Positions 12,191 to 22,980 of a stretch of DNA of 64,000 bases are shown here, in pieces. The notes beneath the pieces are model-generated. The model had not been told where the DNA came from. It saw only the letters and a list, made by a program, of their open reading frames with translations, and did not search any database. Position numbers and translations under genes: made by a program. The number at the start of each line of letters is the position of its first letter. Within the stretch, counting starts at the first letter, position 1. The stretch lies in assembly GCA_948474755.1 (NCBI GenBank), contig CAOLHI010001429.1:310001-374000 (forward strand), read 5' to 3'. The stretch is from Ctenosaura bakeri. Its lineage: Eukaryota > Chordata > Lepidosauria > Squamata > Iguanidae.

Positions 12191-12326
12191 CAGCCTTTCT
12201 CAACCTACTATTCTCTGGTTGTATCAGACCACAACTCCTGGAATCCCCCTCAAGTATAGCCACTTTTTTTCCTGGTAGGGTACAATGGGAATTGTAGTTT
12301 AGCGGTTGCCTGGTTGAGGAAACCTG
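12191..12326. mobile_element. hAT-type MITE, short
   Basis: Terminal inverted repeats CAGCCTTTCTCAACC and GGTTGAGGAAACCTG. Flanks CTGCAAAA (12183-12190) and CTGTAAAA (12327-12334) match at 7 of 8 positions. The interior has AACTCCTGGAATCCC and GGGAATTGTAGTTTAG as an imperfect palindrome. At 136 bp it is non-coding and must be moved in trans. Confidence 0.8.
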
Positions 12327-12396
12327 CTGTAAAATCTAGTGGGCAAGCCCAGTGATGCTGCCAAATGGTGAGAGAAAGAAACTGTGTAATGTTCTT

Positions 12397-12600
12397 GCTG
12401 TTGTTATTGTTGTTGTGTCCCTTCAAGTTGTTTATGACTTATAGTGACCTTAATGGGAGCCTATTGTGGGGTTTTCTGGGCCTGAGAGAGTGTATGAGGC
12501 ACCCAAAATCACCCAGTGGGTTTCCATGGCTCAGCAGGGAATTGAACTCTGTCTCCAGGGTTGTAGTCCAAGGTCCAAACTACTACGCCACATCGGATCT
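12397..12600 (-). mobile_element. tRNA-derived SINE, antisense
   Basis: Begins with the complement of the (ACA)n tail (TGTTGTTATTGTTGTTG), then the Bov-B-like end in reverse (CCCTTCAAGTTGTTTATGAC), the CCATGGCTCAGCAGGGAATTG body and the tRNA-like head near 12560-12600. Same family as 1154-1352. Confidence 0.8.
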
Positions 12601-13145
12601 CAAGCTACGCAAAGTACATCCCTAAAATTGTCTAATAAAGTCCTGGTGAAGCTCCTTAACCTAGCCTAAAATATAAATGGAAGGTATTATAAATTTTACT
12701 AGCTAAAACATACTTCTAACCCAGGTTTCCTCAATCTCTTTGGTTTATGGTGAGATTTTTGAAGTCCTTTTTGTCTGAAAACTCCTCACAATAAAGATGT
12801 CAAGGTAAGTGTACTTCATAGATTCTATCTATCTATTGTAGCATTTGCTTTTATCTTGGGCAAGGTTGAGAACTTTCCTTAGGGTACATAAGACAAACAG
12901 CACCAGTTTGTTTAACCAGCAGTCTTGTGATGCTTAACCAAAATTAAGTCTGTGCTATACAGAGGGGAGAGGGCTTTCTTCCTCAGGATTCAGCATAGAA
13001 GCCAAATGTTCGCATGAATTTGCCATGTGATGGGCTCCTGACATATCCTACATACACACACACATACACCCCAAATCCACAATCCAGGACATCAGTCAAT
13101 ATAAAAAAACATGAGAACAAGCACGATAAAGCTGCAGGGACTATG
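12601..13145. other. No recognised gene or element
   Basis: Small TCTA run near 12822-12838 and a CA-rich patch near 13050-13070. Nothing else seen. Confidence 0.5.
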
Positions 13146-13336
13146 GGCCTTTCTGCACTATTGCTGCTATTCCACTTGCAACATCCTGTGGAATTCTGGG
13201 GTTTGTAGTTTACTGAGGTCAAAGAGCTCTCTGGCTAAGAATTCTAAAGGCCCCTCACTAAACTGCAAACTCCAGGATACCATAGGATGTTGAAAGTGGA
13301 ATAATAGCAGTGTAACAGTGGAGTGCGGAAATGGCC
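13146..13336. mobile_element. MITE family A (copy 4)
   Basis: Starts GGCCTTTCTGCACTATTG, centre with AAAGAGCTCTCTGGCTAAG, right arm to GTGCGGAAATGGCC. The left arm lost a few bases around the TTATAGTGC block. The frames on both strands over it are accidental. Confidence 0.85.
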
Positions 13337-13453
13337 TTAGTGCATGTGAGTGCTTGAGATGCATCTATGTGCATGTGTATGTGGCCAATCCCTCTTTTTG
13401 TGGACATGCATGTGCCACTAAGTAAATGGTGTGTACAATACATCTGAGTATGG

Positions 13454-13494
13454 TTTCTCTCTCTCTCTCTGTCTCTCTCTCTCTTTCTCTCTCT
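13454..13494. repeat. (TC)n microsatellite
   Basis: Interrupted CT dinucleotide run followed by TG-rich sequence to about 13640. Confidence 0.85.
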
Positions 13495-13499
13495 GTGAG

Positions 13500-14261
13500 T
13501 GAATGGGATGTGTGTATGTGCCGCTATGGTGTGTATATGTGAGTGAATGGTAAGTGCATGTTGGTGAATGAATTGTGTATTTATGTGACTAAGTATGTGT
13601 GAATGTGTGTGCATACATCTGTGTGAACGGGGTCTGTGTATATCTGTGAGTTTCTGCAAACTTCAAGCAGGCTTTAATAGAGGTTTGTTTCAGCAACGAC
13701 TTCTGTAAATCCCAGCATGGGAGCATCCCATGATAGTTGTCCAATGGACAGTTTCTCCTGGCTTAGCTGAAAATCTCTCCAACTCCTTTAGATTTCCTGT
13801 TGGCCTTTTGTTTGCTTTTCTGACTGATACCCTCCTTCCCTGGTCATTGAGCTTTGGTGGACAGCCTACTATAGGCTGAGGCACAGTTCAGCTGTATTGT
13901 TTCTGTTTTGTAATAAAGAGTTTAAGTGAATTCTGCAGAATGTTCATAGTTTGGGATTTTTCTAAAAAAATTACCCAACTCTGAACTGGGTTATTATAAA
14001 TAGATGTATTTAATCACTGATCACGTGGCACTGGAAATGCATCCATGCAGACTTCCTTCAACTGCTTATGTGACTTCTGGAGGCAGTGGACTGAACCACA
14101 GCTTATGGTATTTAGGGATGTCAAAACAAAGTGGGTGATTGCTTATGCAACCAACAAGTGCCAGTTTGCTTTTGCTTACCTACCTTTTGTCAACAACAAA
14201 AATATTTAGCAGCTTCAGAGTGTTGAGGATCTTGTGTACATCAAGAGGTAACAATTCCAAT
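13500..14261. other. No recognised gene or element
   Basis: TG-rich degenerate sequence to about 13640, then unremarkable. An AATAAA lies near 13912-13917, with no gene I can attach to it. Confidence 0.45.
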
Positions 14262-15600
14262 TGCTACCCCAGGGCCCACCGGCGATGCCAGTACCTCTGT
14301 TCAAAGGTGGGGAATAATTAGTTCAAAGTCAGGAGGCCTGTGAGGGGGCATAACTTAAAAAGATCTACCACCTGTGTTTACAAGGTCCCTACAGGAAAGA
14401 ACCAGCCAGAGAGTATAAATTGTAAACTAAAAATATGTTTTATTGAGAGGAATTCACAGAAGCATGCAAAGATCCAAGCATTCACATAAGCATACAAGGA
14501 CTAGTAGAAGGTAAAGGGAGGAAAGTGTGATAGAGGACTTTCAGAGATGAGGCTATAATTAGCAGTCCAGAAAGCAGTGAGGAAAGCAGTGACATGGCTT
14601 AGCTGGGCACCTAAGGACAGTTCTCATTCAGGAATCAAATGGACAGTGTGGCGTTCAGAAAGGTGAGAGACTGCATTGGACATCCTGAAATCAGGGGTTC
14701 TTATACCCCAAAAATATCTTGCGGGTATGACTGTGAATTGCTCTCCCAGCCACAATGGGAGTTGCAACACAAACAATGAAATCCTGATGGAGCTAATGGT
14801 TTTAATGTTTAGGTGACATAGGATAATGGCTGTTCTAATAGTTCAGTACTGTGGACAGGTGGGGAAACAATTGGGAATCATCCGTGTCCAGGGTCAGAGG
14901 CCCTTTCCGCACCTGAAAGTTAAAACCGGCCAAGGCGTCCTGTCACGGAGGTAGTCCGCATCTTGGATCAGACTAGATTTGGACTATTTACCTTAGTTCC
15001 GCACCTTAGTCTAATCCAAGATGCCCCCAATGGTCCTCTAGCGTGCTCAGTGAAGACTAGAAAAATCCGGTCTTTCAATCTTCTGGAGCGTGCCATTGCG
15101 TTCCTCCTCACTTGTGCAGATATGCAGGCTCGTGATCAGTGGAGGGTGGGCTGTGGGTGTGGCCAGCGTCAGCGATTGGTCTGGACCCACAGAGAACAGG
15201 AAGCAGCCATTTTGTAAGTCTGAGCAGTGCGGATCTACAGACCTTGCACTGCTCTGATTCACCCTGGACCAAATGGAGGAGCCCTGCAGAAGGGCTTAAG
15301 GGAGAGTCCGCGTTGCTTCGACCCAAGAAGAACCAGTGAGTAACAGCATGGAGCGATTCACTCACCCCGTGTGGAAAAGGCCAGAGTTAAGACAATCATA
15401 ATGTGGTGGGGATTTTCCTCTTTCAGCTCTGAGATGTCTGGCTTGTTATCTTTAAGCCTATTGTCTTGAAAGGGTCCACACTATTAGCCTGAAAATGACT
15501 TGGTTTCTGCCTAAAAGGTGGGTGTGGTTGACCTGCCTTGCTATCTCATGTGAACAGTCAGTAATCTGCCTCTTCCAGCGTGACCCCCCCAGTCACCACA
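14262..15600 (-). mobile_element. Old solo LTR G, interrupted by a MITE
   Basis: The left end TGCTACCCCAGGGCCCACC corresponds to the TGTTACCCTG…GGTCCC end of the other LTRs in this window. The minus-strand AATAAA is at 14440-14445 and TATAAG at 14700-14705, spaced as in LTRs A and F. The GTAAAGGGAGGAAAG block is shared with LTR A. Removing the inserted MITE (14899-15382 plus a 3-bp duplication) leaves about 850 bp, the size of the others. The right end near CAGTCACCACA is approximate and no clear 4-bp duplication survives, suggesting an older insertion. Confidence 0.65.
14899..15382 (+). mobile_element. MITE family B (B1 subtype) nested in LTR G
   Basis: Termini GGCCCTTTCCGCACC and GTGTGGAAAAGGCC, flanked by AGA on both sides (14896-14898, 15383-15385). 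Internal inverted repeats include ATCTTGGATCAGACTAG with TTAGTCTAATCCAAGATG, and GCAGTGCGGATC with CTTGCACTGCTC. An inverted relative is at 61853-62350. The frames here (14963-15217, 15108-15365 and others) are shadows. Confidence 0.85.
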
Positions 15601-16976
15601 GGTATTATTTATATCACCACCAATTAATACTGTCAATTAAATAATATTAATATTAAACCGTGCCAATGGTGAGAGTGTTCATGGTGCAGTAGCACAATCA
15701 AATCCTTTTCAACCAGAGGTTATAACATGACAAAATATGGAAAAGTCATGGATGGGGTAAATAATTCTAGTCACTGCATGTATTTAAATTGTATGTTTCT
15801 GTGTATTCATGGTATATATGTGTATGCTGGATACAGAAAAACAAGGTGGGGGGAATACCAGCAGGGGGAAACCTGACCCCAACTGCTGCATGCAGTCCTA
15901 GGTACGGTTGTTTGGATCAGCGTCACACCTTGGTCTAAAAAGTTTCCCAAGCCATCTTGAGAGTTTTCAAAAAAAAAATTTTTTTTTTAATGGCAGAACC
16001 TGGGTAATAAACACTTTCAACAATAGCTATTCTTTTTCCTATTCCCCATAATCTTGGTATGATCTGTTCTGACTCCTAAAAGAGAAACAAACAAGTAACA
16101 CCATTTGGAAACAATTATGATGTTGGCATTTACTCAGTAACAAGTTAAGTCCCATTCCAATATGTTACAGAACACTTTTATACCTCTAAACTCAGCATAA
16201 GGAAATCTCAGGATAATCACGAGGACTAGCAGAACAAGAACATTCATGTCAGACCTGTTGGATTATTGCGGCATCAAAGCTAAAGCTAAATTCCATCAAA
16301 GCTAAAACTAGAAACAATGCTCACCAGTGGATGCCTCTTTCAACTATGTTCTATTATGCTTAGTTTTGGTGTCAGTGGCACTGATCTAGGTAACATAATG
16401 GATGTTATAACAACCTGTCAGATAATCCACCTTCCTGGTTCTGAAATGTAAAATGTCCATCATGTGTCATGAATAAGATTCTAAACTGTGAGTAAAGTTC
16501 TAGTGTTTTTTTTTTTTAATTTAGGAGAATTTCAAATTCACATTTCATCTAATTGACTTCAAGTTCTACTAGGAAAATTTGGTAAATCTAAAATTCTAAA
16601 TTCAAACATGAGACTGACACATTTAAATTAAATTTCCATACTAGGACACTGTTTGCAAAATTTCAAAGGACATATAGATTTTGCACTGGAAACTGGTTCT
16701 CGTATTAACCTATAGGTGGAAGTAGGGAAAAAACCTAAAATGCTCAGCAAACAAGCCAGAAACAAAAATAAAAATAAAAGTGGCTATGGGAAAAATATGT
16801 TTTGAAAAGTGGCCTACAAGCATAAGTAATAAAATAAAGTAAAATACTGTAGGCAAAATCAAGCCTTTCTAAGGCCTGGTTGTGTTGATGACACAGAACC
16901 GTCCTCTATATTGCTCCATTCAGGGAATGTCAATTACTCTTACACCATGTGTGAGATCTGTTTGGGGGTGTATATT
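15601..16976. other. No recognised gene or element
   Basis: AT-rich sequence with T and A homopolymers (about 15969-15990, 16507-16520) and some AAAATAAAAATAAAAG. No reading frame of note. Confidence 0.5.
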
Positions 16977-17030
16977 ATAGAATTATAGAGCTGTAAGGGA
17001 GCCCACGGGCCACTTGGTCCATATGTTTCA
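16977..17030 (-). mobile_element. CR1 3'-end fragment, antisense
   Basis: TATAGAATTATAGAGCTGTA followed by GGGCCACTTGGTCCAT is the reverse complement of a CR1 3' terminus (compare 46600-46668). A very short truncated insertion. Confidence 0.6.
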
Positions 17031-17625
17031 AGAAAACCTACCTTACTTCTAAGTAATTCTAAACTCTAAGTAGTGTCTTCAGATTTCAGAATAAAATATG
17101 GATGCGCTACACACATTTTCTTGACATCAGCATCTCTAGCATATGTAACACATGCCAGAAAAGCAGAATGCAGATGGTTCATTGTATAAATGGGCTCAGA
17201 AACTGAACTATACTTCAAATTCAACATTAACATGTAATGAACTTCTAACGTCTTTTCCTACTCACTTTATATTCTCTCACCTGCGCTAATGTTCTGTATC
17301 GGACATTTGCTCTATTTCTGCCATTAATTTTTGATGTCTCCTTGAAAGATAAATGAAATCTTCTTTCTGCACATAGCATTTCTAATGTGTTATGCCAAGT
17401 GAAACAGTTGAACTGTAAATGGTGTGCAATGGAGAAGGGTCAGTTCTTTTTTTTAACACAACATCTCTAGTCATAGTAGAAGAAGTAAAATATAGGTAGG
17501 AACTGAGCGACAGCAAACACGATCTTTATAGTATTTTTTTTTGAAAGACAGCAAGTGTTATTCTTGGGATAGGTGATTGCCCAGCAGCAAAGACTAGAAC
17601 AGAAAGATAAAGGGGTATCTGTTTG
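17031..17625. other. No recognised gene or element
   Basis: AT-rich sequence with no clear reading frame or repeat. Confidence 0.5.
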
Positions 17626-17633
17626 GTATAGAC

Positions 17634-18021
17634 CAGAACTTTCCAAACTGTGTTTTGTGTCGCCTACAGTGTGTCGCCTATAGTGTGGAGATGTGTTGCA
17701 TGAACATAACGGGTGGAGGGGCTGCCTCTCTCTCCGCTGTGGCAGGCCAGGTCTGGGTGAAAGGGCTGCCTCTCCCGCTGCTACCCCAGGCTGAGGAAGA
17801 CCCTGGTGAGGGCAGTGGTGGTGGTGGTGGGGGTCCAGGCTTGGGTGAAGGGGCTGCTTCTCCTGCCACCACCACCCCAGGCCAAGGAAGACTCTGGTGA
17901 GGGTGAGGGTGGCAGGCCAGGCTCAGGTGGAGAGGCTGCCTTCACATATTGAATTGCTGCGCCACAAAATGATGTCTGTCTAAAAAGCGTGTCACTAACA
18001 TGAAAAGTTTGGAAAGCTCTG
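17634..18021. mobile_element. hAT-type MITE with minisatellite core
   Basis: Terminal inverted repeats CAGAACTTTCCAAACTGTG and AAGTTTGGAAAGCTCTG. The 8-bp flanks GTATAGAC and GGAGAGAC agree at 6 of 8. The ends also carry TGTGTCGCC and AATTGCTGCGCCACAAAATG, shared with a second copy at 48065-48371. The middle is a GC-rich tandem repeat not present in that copy. The frames at 17655-17900 and on the minus strand are low-complexity artefacts. Confidence 0.75.
17718..17941. repeat. GC-rich minisatellite inside hAT element
   Basis: About three units of 75-85 bp with core GGCAGGCCAGGTCTGGGTG and GAGGAAGACCCTGGTGAGG, plus a GGT run. The reverse complement resembles the array at 11400-11740. Confidence 0.7.
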
Positions 18022-18032
18022 GGAGAGACTAT

Positions 18033-18234
18033 GGCCATTTCTGCCGTATACTGTTATAGTGCTCTTATTCCACTTTCAAAACCCTATGGAATCCTGGGAT
18101 TTGCAGTTTAGGGAGGGTCATTTAGAATTCTCAGCCAGAGAGCTCTTTGGCTTCAAGAAACTACAAAACCCAGAATTCCACAGGATGTTGAAAGTGGAAT
18201 CATAGCACTATAACAGTGTAGTGTGGAATTGGCC
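18033..18234. mobile_element. MITE family A (copy 5)
   Basis: GGCCATTTCTGCCGTATAC to GTGTGGAATTGGCC, with TAT on both flanks (18030-18032, 18235-18237). The centre has GAATTCTCAGCCAGAGAGCT. Confidence 0.9.
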
Positions 18235-18944
18235 TATGTTTAGTGTTACTGAAATAGACTGAAGAAATATTAAAGATTGTACTTCCATCTGATGGTCAGG
18301 ATCAGTCCCAAACATCTTGCTGCCTGAGATCTAGAATAAAATGACACCTTTCTCCCACTGCCCAATTTTGTATATGAAACCTAACCAGGTTAGTAGTTAA
18401 AACTCAGTTTAACACTGATGGCAGCACTAGAGATGTAATTCTTTGCTAATTTCATTCTTGAAGGAAGCAATGAATAATCTTAGCACTTCTGTGCTTTTTT
18501 TTTTTGGAGAGTATTCACATTTTAGGACTGATTCTGTATAAAAACTTTCTTCCTTTCATTTTTTGCAGAGAAAGTAGCATTTTTGTGCAGGAAAAACATT
18601 TTCTGTGCAAAAAACCCCTATTGTAGCTGTTGACTTATTCTGCACAAATTTGTTCGTGATATTTTGTGCAGAAAACAGCAGGAAACCACGTTTTCTGCAC
18701 AGAAAATAATGTTTCACTACAGAAATATTATATTATCATTTTATGTGCAAAAAAATCTACAATTTTTTTTTATGCTGAGTAAATCCTGAACTACAAAGAT
18801 TCTTGTCAGTCCAGTGTTCTAATCATCAGAGTTTTTTAAAATCATTTTTCAAATATTTTCAAACATTATCTCCCACCCTAGGCATGACAGAATCCTTCAC
18901 AGCATGTGAGAGCAACAAGATAGCACAGGGACTCTGGAGATATG
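18235..18944. other. No gene; cluster of TTTTCTGCAC/GTGCAGAAAA motifs
   Basis: Between about 18560 and 18770 short motifs such as TTTTCTGTGCAAAA, TTTTGTGCAGAAAA and TTTTCTGCACAGAAAA recur in both orientations, giving a loosely repeated palindromic tract. Function unknown. Confidence 0.45.
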
Positions 18945-19145
18945 GGCTATTTCTGCACTTGCCTGTTATAGTACTATTATTCCACTTTCAACATCCTGTG
19001 GATTTCTGGGGTTTGTAGTTTACTGAGGCCAAAGAACTCTCTGGCTGAGAATTTAAATACTCGTCTCAGAAATGCAAACCCCAGGATTCCATAGGATGTT
19101 GAAAGTGGAATCATAGCACTAAAACAGACTAGTGTGGAAATGGCC
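18945..19145. mobile_element. MITE family A (copy 6)
   Basis: GGCTATTTCTGCACTTGCC to GTGTGGAAATGGCC, flanked by ATG on both sides (18942-18944, 19146-19148). The frames at 18803-19018 and 18977-19210 run into it by chance. Confidence 0.9.
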
Positions 19146-19148
19146 ATG

Positions 19149-20774
19149 GAAAATACAGCTGTGTCCGTTCCAGTGCTCACAGCATCTATTCCCCAAGGAA
19201 CCTGCTTCATTCTGCCTAACTGGAGGGTGAGCCTGCTACTAGTAGGATGGAGTTACAGTACTTGTTTATGAAATTGCGAATTGCCATGCATTTATTTTAG
19301 TATCTCAAGAGGGCACCTACACTGAGGATTTGTTGATGTGTGGAATTATTTACAATTAATTATCAAATGGAAGATTATCAATCAACTGATCTCAATCAAT
19401 CTCTTCATATATCTGCACATCTGTGTCTCCCTCTTGTAACCTGTTGTTGGTTGTAAATGCCTCTATATTTATGTATCTATTGAAACATGATTCTTAATAT
19501 GATTATAGGCAATTCGTTGGCTTATCACAGACAGGTTCCACATTTTAATCCTTTGCACTTAATATGAACTAAAGTCACTTAAAGGAGATTTGATTCCTTT
19601 GTTACTCCTGTTGACATTCTAGTCCAGTCTAGTCTAGTCCACTTCAGTGGCTTAACTGCACAAGGCTGGGCATATGGCATTGATCCTTGGGCTTCCTATT
19701 TAACAAAGCCATGATGTTGCTGGACCATTTCAAAGACTTTGGTACCTTTCCAATCTTAATCCAGATGCAAGTTACAAGTTATAGACCACTATGCTCAAAG
19801 CTTCTTTTTGGGCTGACCTAAGCTGTGTTTTCCTTTTCACTGTGAATGTTAGAATTATTTGAAGATGTTAGCTGCCTACTTTATATGCAGGAGAGTCTTC
19901 TAGCTGCTGGAAAGCTCTTCACTAAGCTGATGCAACTGTGTAAGATTTCTTTCACACCTTTGCCAAATATGCCTACCATCACCTCTGATAGTACACTACA
20001 CATGTGTTGCAACTGTTAATACTCAGTTAAGGTGGACATTGAGGACAAAATTGGAATGAGGACTCTTTTCCATACCGATGGTGGCCAGACTATTGATTTA
20101 ACTGCCTGCTCTAGGAGCACTAGATGAAAAACTGGCTTGATTGACCATTCAGGTCTTATTTGCGTCACCCTCATCCCTTAAGCTTTTGCCTTTCTGGATG
20201 GCCTTGTGAATACTAATGACAGAGTAGACAATTGTTTTCTCATGCAGTCTTAGAAGAAGGGCATTCTGGCAGGGCAAGGTGGATTGTGTTACATGAACTT
20301 TTCAATTCTGAAATACATATATTTTTGAAAAAAGTCTGTATACTAACTGTTTAAAATAAATAAAATATTTTGAATTGTAGAACTTTACCAGGACAGTCTC
20401 TAGAGCAACACTTAATCTAAAAGTGCTTGCAGATTTCTAGCTTTTTTCCCTAGCTTTTTTCATCTCTACCAGGAACAGGTCTGCAAAGCCTCAACAATAA
20501 TTTGGATTACAAATCCATTTCCTCTCCAATTACTGTGGGATTGCAGCTGAACTCAGAAGCAATAGGGTAATCTGGTCGGGATAGCAGATGATCATGCCCC
20601 CTGCTAATGAAAATACTCCAGGTCTTTGTCTCAGTTGTGAGACGCTGAGTGCCAATTTGGTATATATTTTGCCAAATTGAAGCCCCTGAAGCCTGAATAT
20701 TACAGAAATAGGTGTCTCAGTCTGAACCATAAAGTAGATTGTTTGTGTGTCAGACAGTGTAGTATTATAAAATA
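19149..20774. other. No recognised gene; carries a 26-bp segment repeated at 23984
   Basis: No known element. A 26-base stretch at 20592-20617 containing CATGCCCCCTGCTAATG is identical to 23984-24009, where it lies inside a SINE. Otherwise unique-looking. Confidence 0.45.
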
Positions 20775-20883
20775 TTAGCGTATATACCCAGCATTGCCAG
20801 GGATTTTATTTTCTCATAGGTAATACTTGTTAGGAAGATCTGAGATCCTGTGTCTCTAATTCTCCAAACTGTCTTGTCCTGTA

Positions 20884-21784
20884 TGTTACCCTGTTTACTG
20901 GGGGTCCCGGGAGGGACACCTAAATAACCTTACAATTACAAAAGATGGGGAAATTAGTCAAGAGCACTGGTTGGCACTACGAGAGGCAGGGTAATGCAGC
21001 AGGATCTTGTAACCCAATGTTTACAGGGTCAAGCCAAGTCAAGAAGCAAACCATGTTGGAAATTAATGGATGATCTTTATTAAACACAGGCACACAATGT
21101 AAGCAACACACACACACAGATAACTAAGGAAAATAAAGGTTTGAGTATGACAGTGGGATTTTCAGAGGGATAGTTAATTCGGGTGATACGGAACCTGTTC
21201 CTGGAGCCCGGAAAAAAGATATAGAGCGAAGCTGGGGTGCGATGTATCTCAGCACGTGGAGCTGAGGGGAAGCTTGCCAAGCAAAGCGGCAGCAAGGCGG
21301 TCAGGAACTCGGGAGCGATCTGAGGATGGTCTTGGCATCAGGGGTTTTTATAGGGAGAAATGTGACTGCAGCCTATGCCATACTTGGGGAAAACAATGCA
21401 TTTTAGGAGCGGGACAAAGCTTTGGAAAGGTCAGAATTTAACATGATTGAATTAAGTCCGAATTAACAAAGAGTTAGCCGGTATGCAAATACTCAGTGCT
21501 TGGCAGGTGAGTATTCAGCTTGCCAGGGTGCCTGCTTGGGGCAGGGAGTCCTTTGTATACATAATGAGGGTGTTTGCAGAGAGGTCTCCTAAAGCAAGGA
21601 TCTGGCTATTTCTGGCCTGCCTGAGTGGAGAAAGGAATGTTCAGCAATTAGTGGCTGAGCCTAGTTCTGTGCTTGTCCAGGGGCCTCACAAACACGTGGA
21701 GAGGGGTGGTAGAAGAGAGCCAAATTATTGATATCAAAATGATATCTTTAGGGTATCTCCAAGTAGGCTTAAACTGCAGTAACA
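20884..21784 (-). mobile_element. Solo LTR B, inserted in Helitron-like copy A
   Basis: Minus-strand start TGTTACTGCAG and end CAGGGTAACA; 901 bp. Flanks TGTA (20880-20883) and AGTA (21785-21788) agree at 3 of 4, and comparison with the uninterrupted copy at 24141-24599 confirms the junction. Minus-strand AATAAA is at 21076-21081 and TATAAAAA at 21345-21352. It belongs to the same subfamily as LTR E (both have the TTTACTGGGGGTCCCGGGAG-type end). No internal viral region. Confidence 0.88.
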
Positions 21785-21926
21785 AGTACCTGCAACTTTT
21801 CCCCATATTCCCCAATCCAATCTGTATTCAGAATTATTAATATACAGAGGTTGAGTTCCTGAGGGAATACACTGCCTTCCTCCTTGCTGCTAGGGCTCAT
21901 CTCCATAGCAACTGGCCAGGCCTAAG

Positions 21927-21992
21927 AGCTCTCTGGCTGAGAATTCTAAAGGCCCCTCCATAAACTGCAAACCCCAGGATTCCATAGAATCT
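21927..21992. repeat. MITE family A core fragment within Helitron-like copy A
   Basis: AGAGCTCTCTGGCTGAGAAT, then the CCCCTCCATAAACTGC and CCCCAGGATTCCATAG blocks, are the central and inner-arm part of family A. The same segment with the same borders is in copy B (about 24245-24307), so it was part of the Helitron-like element before the two copies spread. Confidence 0.75.
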
Positions 21993-22118
21993 TCACAGGC
22001 AGCCAATCATATGAGGTCTTCACTTCATAGAGCCAATCATATCATTTGCCGGAGACAGGCAATCACATGAGGTCTTTGCCTGACATAGACAAACAAACTT
22101 TGACCTTTATATATTGGA

Positions 22119-22980
22119 CCAACTAGTTCTGGGCATGAAGCCGTTGAATTTAAAAAAAAGTGATAAGGAGAAAATAGTCTGAGAGAGAGTGTAAACAAAT
22201 CACCAGAATATAATGGAACAAACAAAAAAACCTGTACTGCAGTGTAACAAAAAGTTTACTTATATCTAATGGCTGATGAAATCTGATGGCAGGCAATTGG
22301 GCACAGTGGATAGTGACAAAAGTGATAGGTCACTGAGTGTCCTCAGAGAAAGGATCAGTTATAGCTCATCTCTGACCAGATAGGGGACTTTTTGTTTCGA
22401 TTGCTGAGGACTAATGAACTCTGTCTTTAATTGGACAGATAAAGGCTGAAGCCAGCTTTTGAGAGATAAGTCAGGCTGTTGTAAATAACTTCCAAAGATG
22501 GACGTAGTTCTCATATACAGCTCTGACACTGATAATTCTGTTCTTGGCTGAGAGATACTCATAGAATGCTGGTAAGGAGTATAAAAGAACTTCCTAACTA
22601 GTTATCAATAAAATGAGCTATAATAATGATATAATTTCTTATCCAGAATAGATAAATGCCTGATATAATAGATGCTCCAATTGTTACAGTGCCTATGTAT
22701 TTCATCCACACCTGTTTAAGTTCCTCTATGAATTAATTATAGAGATGCCTATTAGAGACAAAGCAAATGAAACAAAGCATTTCTGATAAATTCGAGTCCA
22801 TACAGATCATGCATGGTCTTAAATAAGGCAGTAATTCCTTATAAATGAAAGCCTATACGACTCCCTGTATAGATGACAAAGGTATAGGATATGTGATGCC
22901 TTATAAGCAATTTTAATGATATTTTAGGTACCTAAATTAACTTCTATATTCTTCCTTAAGGGGAGTGTATATATAAGACA
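22119..22980. other. No recognised gene or element
   Basis: AT-rich sequence. The minus frames at 22037-22225 and 22359-22562 show no motif. Confidence 0.5.

Larger units (their letters stand above)
20775..22118 (-). mobile_element. Helitron-like element, copy A, split by LTR B
   Basis: On the minus strand it begins TCCAATATATAAAGGTCAAAG and ends in a hairpin CCTGGCAATGCTGGG followed by TATATACGCTAA. This fits Helitron ends (5' TC; 3' hairpin then CTRR) with a T following. No terminal inverted repeats or target duplication. With the inserted LTR removed it is about 440 bp, close to copy B (459 bp) at 24141. It includes a MITE family A core piece at about 21927-21992. Non-autonomous: no Rep/helicase reading frame. 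The class is inferred from ends alone. Confidence 0.7.
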
